DNA of 47,825 nucleotides, taken from positions 1 to 47,825 of the forward strand of contig JAFXEU010000114.1 of NCBI GenBank assembly GCA_017520845.1, read 5' to 3'. Both the position numbers and the translations under genes were made by a program. The stretch comes from Kiritimatiellia bacterium (GTDB lineage Bacteria; Verrucomicrobiota; Kiritimatiellia; RFP12; UBA1067). Below the pieces are notes generated by a model. The model was not told where the DNA came from. It worked only from the letters and a program-made list of their open reading frames with translations, and ran no database searches. This document shows positions 1 through 8,900 of the stretch, one piece after another. Numbering within the stretch: position 1 is the stretch's first letter; each line of letters opens with the position of its first letter.

Positions 1-69
1 GACCCGAAGACGTACTTGTGTACGTCGAGTGGTCGCAAGGACGCGCAAATCGCCCATATCAAAAGCTGA
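1..69 (+). CDS. possible 3' end of a gene entering from the left
   Basis: The first reading frame is open from base 1 to a TGA at 67-69 and would give 22 residues ending in AQIAHIKS. Nothing in it identifies a family and an open frame this short can arise by chance. The 105 bases that follow hold no gene, only a G-tract and then a promoter. Confidence 0.15.
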   Translation, partial: DPKTYLCTSSGRKDAQIAHIKS

Positions 70-137
70 GCACGGTTGCAGCAACATCCGCCGCGTTATG
101 TAAAGTCACGGAATGTTTTGTCGGTGAAAATAAAACT

Positions 138-151
138 GGGGGGGGGGGGGG
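138..151 (+). repeat. homopolymer tract of 14 G
   Basis: Fourteen consecutive G residues lie 23 bases upstream of the -35 box of the promoter serving the 292-aa protein gene. Tracts this long slip during replication and, near promoters, can make expression phase-variable. They are also a common place for sequencing or assembly errors, so the exact length is uncertain. Confidence 0.8.
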
Positions 152-174
152 TATTCCAAATTGTTTCCGGCGCA

Positions 175-204
175 TTGACTTTCCTGAACGTGATGGTATA
201 TAAT
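175..204 (+). promoter_or_regulatory. near-consensus sigma-70 promoter of a probably leaderless gene
   Basis: TTGACT (175-180) and TATAAT (199-204) are separated by 18 bases. The next ATG begins at 212, eight bases after the -10 box, so a normal start point near 210-212 leaves essentially no 5' UTR. There is no room for a Shine-Dalgarno sequence, which points to leaderless translation. Confidence 0.75.
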
Positions 205-211
205 ACGGATT

Positions 212-1090
212 ATGAAAAATAAATACTTTGTTGTCGGCGCATCCGTCACACTTTTAATCGCAGGTGCCATCTTTTGGTTCTCAATGGAGCCGGATGCCGT
301 CTCCCCTGCGGAAATTGAAGCGACGCCCGTAAAAAACGGCAAAAAGACCGCTAAAAGCCAACCAAGAAAAACAAAAAAACATCGAAAGAACGCGACAATC
401 GGCAAAAGCGGCAACGCAAAATCATCCTTAAGTGATGACAAGCGGTCCAAAAGGCGAGAAGCGCTTCTCCGTCTTCGCAAAAATTATCTGGAGAAAGAAG
501 CTGAAGAAATCGCCAAATTAAGCCCGTCTCAGCGAGAGCTGTACAGTGCGCTCCAAAAAGCCATTGAGGCAAGCAACGACTCGGAAGTGCTGCGAATCAT
601 CCGCAGTATGCAAAGCTCGAAAGACTGGCCTCAAAACATAAGTCCTTTCATCAAGCATTCCGCACTCAACGCACTTTTTGCCATGGGCGAAAAATCTCTT
701 TCTGAAATCATCCCGTTCATGGCGGATTCAGACAGCGAAATCGTTGAAGAGGCAAACTCACTTTTCGTAGATTCCGTTTCCGATATGGATTTGAGCGATT
801 ACTACAGAGCCGAACTTCTTATTGCCGCCTCAAAGGCCGTTACCGATGTCGACACGCTGGAATCGCTCCTTTTTGAACTTAACTCCATGCGCAACTCCGT
901 CGCGGTCGATGCGATTAAACAACTTCTTGCTACCGGCAACTCAAACGTACAGCAGCTTCTGCCGGATGCTATCGAAACTTTTGTCGGCGAGGAGGGAATC
1001 AAAACCCCGGAACAGCTCGATGAATGGCTTAAGCAAAATCCCGACGACGAAAACGACGACGACTTCTACGGAAAGAAGCCTCAAACATAA
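212..1090 (+). CDS. N-terminally membrane-anchored helical (HEAT-like) protein
   Basis: A 292-aa protein of unknown function. Residues 5-24 form one hydrophobic segment, probably a signal anchor. Residues 40-85 are a low-complexity linker rich in Lys, Arg, Ser and Asn. From about residue 85 the sequence is predicted by eye to be a run of paired helices resembling HEAT/armadillo solenoids (segments with ALNALFAMGE and DAIKQLLATG). The C-terminus is very acidic. The ATG follows directly on a strong promoter. The next gene starts 9 bases after the stop and has the same anchor-linker-helical plan, so the two probably form one operon and may act together at the membrane. No catalytic motif is visible. 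Confidence 0.8.
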   Translation: MKNKYFVVGASVTLLIAGAIFWFSMEPDAVSPAEIEATPVKNGKKTAKSQPRKTKKHRKNATIGKSGNAKSSLSDDKRSKRREALLRLRKNYLEKEAEEIAKLSPSQRELYSALQKAIEASNDSEVLRIIRSMQSSKDWPQNISPFIKHSALNALFAMGEKSLSEIIPFMADSDSEIVEEANSLFVDSVSDMDLSDYYRAELLIAASKAVTDVDTLESLLFELNSMRNSVAVDAIKQLLATGNSNVQQLLPDAIETFVGEEGIKTPEQLDEWLKQNPDDENDDDFYGKKPQT

Positions 1091-1099
1091 CGATCATGT

Positions 1100-1756
1100 A
1101 TGCGTCATTTCTCTAAAACACTTCCATATTTTATAATTGCCGGCGCGTTTCTCGCACTGGCCGCGCTCGTGTTGTTCCTGACGCTGCATGACACGCATGA
1201 TCAGCAAGTTCTCGCGGAAATCCCCTCTCCGACAACCTGTGAGCCCGAATCCGGAAAGGACCCCGAATCGTCGAACAAACCGAACAAAAAGAAAGAACCG
1301 TCCTCTTCCGCAATATCCACGGCGACAGAGACAACCGAAGAGCCGTCTTCAACGACAGACCGGGTGTCAGCCGCCGAGGACGGAGACGATGAAGATTCCA
1401 CCCGCTTCTTTTCTCAGCTTGAAAAATGGTCGGACGGCGAAAAATACAGGGCTACAGAAAAAGACGCCGGGGATTTCGCCGCCCGATTCAAATCCCTTCC
1501 GCCCGCGATACAGGAAGAGAATCTCAATCATGCGCTCAATCTTATTCCGGACGCCAACATAATTCTTCTAACCGGCCTTTTATTCGACAAGACTATCAAG
1601 CCCGAATTCAACGAACTGATCTTCAATGACATTCTCAACCGGGACGAGTCTATAAAACTCCCGATCGTCAGACAGGTACACAAAGACCGCGCTCATCCCT
1701 GCTGGAGCGATGCGGCCTGGATATTAGATGTCACCGATGAACCGACGGAACAATAA
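1100..1756 (+). CDS. N-terminally membrane-anchored protein with Ser/Thr/Glu-rich linker
   Basis: A 218-aa protein of unknown function. Residues 9-28 are one transmembrane segment. Residues 45-105 are a linker rich in Ser, Thr, Pro and Glu. A predicted helical region follows (about 110-200) and ends in the motif HPCWSDAAW. It lies 9 bases downstream of the 292-aa gene with the same overall plan and is probably co-transcribed with it. A second ATG at 1096 is in another frame and opens only a shadow ORF. No obvious Shine-Dalgarno precedes the start, so translation may depend on coupling to the upstream gene. The operon ends at the hairpin at 1795-1829. Confidence 0.75.
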   Translation: MRHFSKTLPYFIIAGAFLALAALVLFLTLHDTHDQQVLAEIPSPTTCEPESGKDPESSNKPNKKKEPSSSAISTATETTEEPSSTTDRVSAAEDGDDEDSTRFFSQLEKWSDGEKYRATEKDAGDFAARFKSLPPAIQEENLNHALNLIPDANIILLTGLLFDKTIKPEFNELIFNDILNRDESIKLPIVRQVHKDRAHPCWSDAAWILDVTDEPTEQ

Positions 1757-1794
1757 TTACGATTCAAATGCCGTCATTGTAATTCACAACTAAT

Positions 1795-1829
1795 AAAAGA
1801 CGCCGAACCTCTATGGTCCGGCGTCTTTT
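1795..1829. terminator. bidirectional Rho-independent terminator
   Basis: An 11-bp perfect stem (AAAAGACGCCG with CGGCGTCTTTT) encloses a 13-base loop. The outer A and T runs give a U-tract in either direction. It sits between the two converging operons ending at 1756 (+) and 1834 (-) and can serve both. Confidence 0.85.
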
Positions 1830-1833
1830 CGTC

Positions 1834-4800
1834 TTAGTTTTCCGGGCTTATTCCCCAATCGTCCGCCCACCAGTCTACGTCTCCCTGATCAATGCCGAGA
1901 ATGTTGAACGGAGCGGAGAAATTCCAGGAGCGTGTAGTCTTACGCCCTGTATCGGGATTTTCATCCGTCACCTTGAAACTCTTCGTGCAGAAACCGGCGG
2001 TGACGGTTTCCGGGTCAAGCGGAGACATCTCATCCGCCGAGAGAATCAATACGCCGTTATGCTTGAAGCCTGTAATTTCCTTTTGCTTTGCTCCAGTCTC
2101 ATCTTCGCTCCAGATTGAGAACGAACCTGTCACGATACCGGTCGCGCGGGCAAGCTTAATCTGAATATTGCACGGATTTACACTTCCTGTAAGGTCGTAT
2201 ATTTTGCCGTTTTTAACGAGGCTCTTCTTGGGAACAGAGAACTGATCACCGACAAGATTAACCTTGTTCATATTTGGCTCAACCTCAGTCACGATCTGGA
2301 ATCCAGCCGCAACGGCCTCTTCGGGGAATTCGAAAATTTCCGCAGTTGAAGTCTCGAAGGCTCTGTTGAGGTAATAGGACTGGAGATTGATGACAGTATC
2401 ATACCATCCGCCGGCAGGAATAACTTCAATGCCGTAACCTTCTTCATTGTAATAAGTCAATTTGGCGTCGTCGTTATACCAGACGAGCGGAAGCGTTGAA
2501 TCCACAACGAGCTTACCGAGCTCATTCCTGAAAAGACGGAGTTCTCCGCCGAAGCAGCAAGGCGACTTTGCGAAATAAATCGGCACATACATCGCGTAGC
2601 CGTTCGCAGACTCTTCATCCGCTCGGATGCCGCAAGCTTTTACGGACATCGAAGGTTTCGTTTTACCGTCCGCCAACATGCCGGCAACCTTGACATCGCC
2701 CTTGTTGCTGACCTTCAATGTCAAATAACCGTTTCCGGCGGGGATTCCGTCAGAAACATAAACGCCATCCGGAACGAGCGCAACCGTATAATAACCGACA
2801 AAGTTCGTTACCGCATTGAAGTATTCCTGAACCTTGGCGTTGTTGCGATAAAGAGAACCGGTATAATAAATGTTCTCCTGTACGCCCTTAGACTTGGAAT
2901 CAGGCACATTCATCTCCAACTCAACGGAAGCGACTGAATTTGCCCAATCGAGCGAATTCGTGGTAGAGCCCTTCGACACGGCCACTCTGAGCGTATTCGT
3001 GTAAGTGATACCCGCAACCTTCTGCACCAGCGACATCGTCTGGACAGCGTTCGCCTCATCGCTTTCCGCATCGTTCCACCCCGTAGCCTTGAACGTATAA
3101 GCCTTTCCTCCGAGAGCCACTTTAGCGGACAGCGCGGCAGGGGTCTTTGTCGAAACGGTCAATGTAACGGACGCCAGACGCGGGAACCCGTTCGTCAACG
3201 CTGAACCGTCTTCAGAAAGAACACCGTAGAATGTTCCTGTCTCAAGGGCAACGTTTTCCGTCTTAACCCTTGCGACCTTAGCGTTCTTCTTGGCCCAGTC
3301 AGCATAAGTCGATTCAACTGTAGTGCCCGCGCGTGAAACCTCGGTAAGCGTCACGACACACTCGTCAACAGGCATCTGAGCGGGATACTCGTCTGCGCCA
3401 AGCTCGTCTTCGGTGAATCCCTTGAGCTGAACGGAGAATGTCTTGTTGCCCTCCCAATTCGCCACAAGATCGGGAATAAGCTTAATCTCGATCGTCTTCG
3501 CCTTATTGTCGCCGTTCTTCCATTCAAGAACACCGTTCTGAGCGACATAATCAACTCCGGGAACGGCGGAGCCCGCTACAGTACCGTACTTTACGCGGAC
3601 AAGACCATCCTTCGCCGTGCGGTTGACCGTAAGTTTAACGGAAGCTGCATTCTCCTTCGAGGACACGGCGTTCTTGGCGAACCTGATCGCTCCGACATTC
3701 GCGAAAAATCCGGAAAGCGTATATGAACCATCCTGGGGATCCTCCGGCTTCAAATGCTTTACCGTAAGGTAATACTTCGACTTTACGCCAGCGAGAGCGA
3801 TTTTATCAATTGACTTTACGTTCTCTGCGACAACGCCCGCTTCCGCATTGGTTATCGAGAATACGGCGTCACCGGTATTTCCTTCGAGCGCGATCGAATA
3901 ATACTGGCCGTCCTTTGCCGTAAAGGAGAAATTATCTTCGGCGTCCGTCTTCCAAAGCGTGCGAGACTGCTTAAGGGGAGTATTCTTGAACTTCAACGCG
4001 GTTGCGGTTTTGGCGACATCGTCTTTAGGATCGAACGTGTCGGAATAATAAGCCTCAAGGACCGTCGAGTCCGTATCGGCGTCAACCGTTACCGTTTGAG
4101 CGGCAGGCGTAGAAAAGCCTTTGACCGCGGCAAACTTAACCGTATTCTCGCCGCTCAACAGCACGGAAGCGCCGCCGGGATACTTAACGCTCTCTTTGTT
4201 CAGCGACCATGCTCCGTCATCGGTTCCATAGATATTTACCGTCAGAATTCCAAGCTTGGCGCCGTCAGAGGAATATGCAAGCGTGTGAATTTTATAATTC
4301 TGATAATCAAGTCCCTGCCCTTCTGCAACACTTAAACGGATATAATACGTCGCATTCGCCGTCGCCTTGAACGACAACGGCTTATCGGAGGCGGGGTTGA
4401 TATTGCCGGAGGTCCTCGTCGCAGTCTGGCGCGAACCATTTAAAGTGAAAACCTCTGCCTTAAGCGAATTGGACGATACTGGATTCTGCTCCAATGACGC
4501 ACGCAAGGAATAAGTGATGCCCTTTCGTCCCGCGATGACAAATACGTCAGACCAGTCGGTGGGACCGAGCGCGTGCCACCCGTGACCTTCGGGATCGATA
4601 GCTTCAGGAGTGTCCGTCGACAAACCGGGCTTCGCCACTAAACCTGATGCCCCATCAACGGAATCATCGTAAGAGTCCCATTCATCGGGAGATCCGGAGA
4701 CGGCACTCGCGTCTATAAGATTAATAAAACCTGTCGTGTTGGCCGGAGCATCACCAAATGGGTTATCTGACTTCTGACATACGCCCGCATACATAACGCC

Positions 4801-5949
4801 ATCAGCCTCCGCAACGAACGCGCATCTGGGATTTAACGATACACCGTCATGTTCGTTCTGTGCGACGATTTCGCCTTTTGAATCGTAAACGATCAAAAGA
4901 AGATTCGTAGACGCACCTTCCGTCATCGCGACATAACGTTTGCCTTTTTCGGCCTCGAAGCGGAAGAGCGACTCGTCGATAATCTCGTCGAAGAACCCCG
5001 TGCTCATATCAATTTTTCTACCCGCGACGAACGAAGCCTTAAATCCGTTGGCATCGTTTAATTCCGCAAAGGCGTGCTCTTCTATCGCCCTGGAGGGGAG
5101 TTCCTTATAATGCAGCGTGAAATCTCTGCCCTCGTCGCTCGAAAGGCCGGAGACGGCAATAATATGATACCCGGAGGTCAAGGGTGAAACATAAACACCG
5201 GCATCGCTTGAACCGACGGTGTAGTCGGGATTGCCGTATACGGACGGATCTTCGCCGTCTACAGTTTCGGCAAGCCCGGCGGATATAGACATCATAAAAT
5301 CGGACGTTCCTCCCGTTGTGTAGAACGAATACATTTTACCTGCGGTAAGTTTCGCCTTGAAATAATACTCGCCGGCCACCTCGAGCTTTGAAGAATACTG
5401 CTTCTCCGTTTTCGACGGACTGATCGTCACGGGCGACTCCTCTCTCCCCGCCGGAATGACAACGCCCTGCTGGAAGGCGATCGTCACCCGTGCACCTGCC
5501 TTACCTTCGATTTTAATATAGTACAGCCAGCTTTTCGGATCGCTGAATTCGGGATCCTCCTCGTCGATATACCAGTCATCGGAATACATGACCAGTCGAG
5601 TGTTGTAGCCGATCTCGCTTACGGTATCAAACGATGCGCCGGGCGCGAAAATATCTCTGTTGTCCTCGCTTTCCGTGGTATCCCTCGCATAGGCGTCGAC
5701 ATATATATCGTCATCGTCGGTCGAAACCCCTTCGGTCCATACGGTATACGCATTCCCTCGGTTTAATGTCGCCTTAAAATAGTATACTCCGTCACTGGAA
5801 CCCGATTCTTCCGCAATCAGAGTCACCGTCTTCTCGATCTTTGACGATTTAAACGAAATAGACGTAGCCCCGCCTTCATTATTCGGGGCGCCCAGAGTAA
5901 CTGAAGCGCCCATTAATGCGAAAAACGAGAGAAAAGCGATTTTTTTCAT
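1834..5949 (-). CDS. giant secreted beta-rich protein with Calx-beta-like segment
   Basis: A 1371-aa protein with a typical signal peptide (MKKIAFLSFF, Ala/Gly-rich end near residue 20). Residues about 25-750 are beta-rich and contain several segments like bacterial pre-peptidase domains (motifs of the form YYFKA and YYIRLSV). Residues about 760-868 resemble a Calx-beta domain (VKLTVNRT and VPGVDYVAQNG). The last ~320 residues form a module also present at the C-terminus of the neighbouring 1507-aa protein: GYYTVAL, then GNGYLTLKV, AGMLADGK and TGIVTGSFSI. From memory, similar modules recur in large secreted proteins of Verrucomicrobia and Lentisphaerae. No membrane anchor or catalytic motif is seen. 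The gene starts 33 bases after the 1507-aa gene and ends at the 1795-1829 terminator. It is probably a surface or adhesive protein. Confidence 0.8.
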   Translation of the reverse strand: MKKIAFLSFFALMGASVTLGAPNNEGGATSISFKSSKIEKTVTLIAEESGSSDGVYYFKATLNRGNAYTVWTEGVSTDDDDIYVDAYARDTTESEDNRDIFAPGASFDTVSEIGYNTRLVMYSDDWYIDEEDPEFSDPKSWLYYIKIEGKAGARVTIAFQQGVVIPAGREESPVTISPSKTEKQYSSKLEVAGEYYFKAKLTAGKMYSFYTTGGTSDFMMSISAGLAETVDGEDPSVYGNPDYTVGSSDAGVYVSPLTSGYHIIAVSGLSSDEGRDFTLHYKELPSRAIEEHAFAELNDANGFKASFVAGRKIDMSTGFFDEIIDESLFRFEAEKGKRYVAMTEGASTNLLLIVYDSKGEIVAQNEHDGVSLNPRCAFVAEADGVMYAGVCQKSDNPFGDAPANTTGFINLIDASAVSGSPDEWDSYDDSVDGASGLVAKPGLSTDTPEAIDPEGHGWHALGPTDWSDVFVIAGRKGITYSLRASLEQNPVSSNSLKAEVFTLNGSRQTATRTSGNINPASDKPLSFKATANATYYIRLSVAEGQGLDYQNYKIHTLAYSSDGAKLGILTVNIYGTDDGAWSLNKESVKYPGGASVLLSGENTVKFAAVKGFSTPAAQTVTVDADTDSTVLEAYYSDTFDPKDDVAKTATALKFKNTPLKQSRTLWKTDAEDNFSFTAKDGQYYSIALEGNTGDAVFSITNAEAGVVAENVKSIDKIALAGVKSKYYLTVKHLKPEDPQDGSYTLSGFFANVGAIRFAKNAVSSKENAASVKLTVNRTAKDGLVRVKYGTVAGSAVPGVDYVAQNGVLEWKNGDNKAKTIEIKLIPDLVANWEGNKTFSVQLKGFTEDELGADEYPAQMPVDECVVTLTEVSRAGTTVESTYADWAKKNAKVARVKTENVALETGTFYGVLSEDGSALTNGFPRLASVTLTVSTKTPAALSAKVALGGKAYTFKATGWNDAESDEANAVQTMSLVQKVAGITYTNTLRVAVSKGSTTNSLDWANSVASVELEMNVPDSKSKGVQENIYYTGSLYRNNAKVQEYFNAVTNFVGYYTVALVPDGVYVSDGIPAGNGYLTLKVSNKGDVKVAGMLADGKTKPSMSVKACGIRADEESANGYAMYVPIYFAKSPCCFGGELRLFRNELGKLVVDSTLPLVWYNDDAKLTYYNEEGYGIEVIPAGGWYDTVINLQSYYLNRAFETSTAEIFEFPEEAVAAGFQIVTEVEPNMNKVNLVGDQFSVPKKSLVKNGKIYDLTGSVNPCNIQIKLARATGIVTGSFSIWSEDETGAKQKEITGFKHNGVLILSADEMSPLDPETVTAGFCTKSFKVTDENPDTGRKTTRSWNFSAPFNILGIDQGDVDWWADDWGISPEN

Positions 5950-5982
5950 AGCGGCTTTCCAATCCTTATTTGTGCTTTTATT

Positions 5983-8900
5983 TTATTCGACCGTGGTTAT
6001 TTCAGCAGATGAGCCGACATTGACCTTTACGGATTTACCCGACTCGGTCTTGAAGGTGTCCGCATAGTAATATGCTCCGCTCATAAACGGCAATGTAACA
6101 TCAACGACAGTATCGGTACATCCGCAACCAGGGCCCCAACCGATCAAAACGACTCCTTTGTACTTTGCCGAATAAGTTTTCATGTTGCCGTCTTCATCTT
6201 GATACGGAACCTTAACCGAGCCGGAAACGATTCCGGTCGAGCGGGAAATTGAAATCGTCGCTCTATAATTGTTTTCACCCGAGATGGCGATTTTCGAATC
6301 GAAACTGTTTTTATCGAGACTGACGACCAATTCACGATCAAATACGATATTGGGGGTCAGTCCTGAATAATTGCTGTCCCACGCCTGCAGCAGGCTGTCG
6401 CCGGAATCGTAAATTCCGCCGTATACATCGAAGAGAATGTCATAGTACGAATTCAGCGCCTTCTCATAGTGGGACCAGCGGAAATCTGCAGCGTCTTTAA
6501 ATACAGCCTGACAGTTGCCGGATTCCTCTTTGTTCTTCAAGGCGTCGGAATTGATTTTCACCACGCCCGCGAGAATATCCTTCGACGAGGTGCGGAAAAC
6601 AGGCAACCTACCCCAATTGCATTCATCATCAGCAACCTTCTGCAGCGTCGAACTTCCGGAAACGGCAGTTCCGTTAGGCAGCATACCCGCCCATGTAACC
6701 TTTCCGGTGTTAAAGGCCGAAGACGACGTCATCTTCAGCGTGAGGTACCCATGCCCCTTAGGAGCGATCTCTGGACGCTCTGCGCCTTCAACAACGCCCT
6801 CATTTCGCAACGCAACGGTATAGTAGCCCTTCCAGGCATCAGCCTTATTGGTCTTAGACCAGATATTTCCGTCGCATTGGGCTTTTAAAAGCTCGTTATC
6901 GGGATTCATCATCAAAACATCAAACGATCCGTCTACATTGGCTTCAAGAACAAAGCCATATCCCTTCGTTCTTGAAGTCAGTATCGCAAAAAAGCTTCTG
7001 TACGATCCGTCTTCAATCTCTACGTCAGCCCAAGAGGACGAGGAGAACGAAATCGATCCATCGGCACAAAGCAATTTGGCCGACGTCTTACCGGTAGAAG
7101 ACATAGTAAGCTGAAGAGTTCCGACCAGCGTTGATCCGGTCATGTTGAAAACGGGAATATCCTTAAACGTTCTCGCCTTTGCGAAAACGCTGGGAACGGA
7201 CTCTCCTGTTTCATCGTCGACCGCCGGCGCAAAAGGATCGACTACCTCTATCGTCAACGCGAGCGTAAGCCCGGCCTTGCGCTTCGATCCGCTGACCTGC
7301 TCGACCTGATAAACAGGATAATAAACGCCCGCTTTCGCCTTGGCTACGCCGGATACAAGAAGCGCATTAGCCTCGGAGTCCCAAGAAACCTTAAGCCCGG
7401 AAGGCAGCGTTCCGGAGAGCTTCTTGAAAGTCATCCTGGTGAATTCCGCTCCGTCGGCGACAGCTACAGGATAACTGTTGCTGGTCGCGACATAGCGGTG
7501 GAGTTTCGCGTATGCCGTTTCGGTCGCGAAGGCGGGTGCGTCGGCCGCTACGCCGACGACGCGAACGTTATTCGACGCCGAAAGAATTTTCAAGCCGTCT
7601 TTAGGAGAGTGGAACGAAACGGTCGCGGTCTTACCCGCCGGAACGCCCGAAACTACCACCGACTTATCCTCGAACCTGTGATTGCCCCACTGAAGTTCGC
7701 CGTCGGACACATCGCCCGAAATCTCAACGCCGGCGAGACTTGATTTAACTCCGACGGATACTGGGCCGTCGGAAGCCTGCAAACGTTTGGCGTAAAGCGT
7801 GGCACTCTCGCCCTCACGAACATATACCGTGAGTTTCTTCGAGAAGAAGGGTTCCGCGCCGACGAACGCCGCCTTGCCGGCCGACTGAACATCGTTGTCT
7901 TTAACCGTAAGAACAAACGTATCCTGAACAGCTTCGGCCAAACCGTCCTTGACGGTAAACTTGAGCGCTACGTCGCCGGCTCCGTCAAAACGCTCATCTT
8001 CAAATACCGTAACCGTGATGTTAGTCGTACCTGCGACACCCTCCTTCCAGGTAATGGTCACGGGTTCAAATGCAAATCTCTTTTCTCCGTCACTGTTGTA
8101 AAAGGTTGTATTCTCTTCATCAAGAACAACTTCAATTGTCACGTCTCCGGATTTTCCTTCCGTGCGGGCAAGAGCGACAAAATAATCTCCAACAGCCTCG
8201 TTCGTCGAGGCGACCGCAGTAACGAATCCGACTTTTCCGGGCTTCCAGATCTGATAGCGCAATGTCGCACCGCTAAGAGGAACAGAGACGTCTCCATCAA
8301 CGAGGGCGGTAAAGAATTTGCAGTACGGATCATCTTCGTCAAGAGGCTTAAGCGCAGCCTTGTTCAAATTAGCGACGTGAACCCCGGTAAATTTGTAAAC
8401 GGTATCCTTCGCGATTCTCACTACTACATGATCCAACCCTTCGCCGGGTTCTGCATCGGCATACTTCTCCTGCGGAACAAGCACAACATCACCGGATACC
8501 TTAAACGGATGGAAATTCGCAGCCTTAGTACTTTCGGCCGCAAAAGCTTCAGAGGTAATGTCAACTCCGGAAACCTCTACATAATAATCACCGGGCTCGG
8601 TAAACGTGTATTCAAGCGTTACGCCGGACGAGAGCTTTCCGGTTACACCGTCATCGACGTACTTTTTGCCGCCGTCCTCATCGATCGTACAGAATTTAAC
8701 CGCGACATCCGCATCGCTCGTGCCTTCGACGGAAATTTTCTGAAGAGCATTGCCTCCCACGCCGTTAAGCTTGAAAACATCCTTGAAGTCGCAATGTGAT
8801 ATCTCGCCGAACGCCTCGCCGCCGTTGGCGCTGAACGCGATAGCGCCGTCGCCGGGATAATCGTTTTCAATATCATCAAAATGAGTTCCCTCCGCGTCGG

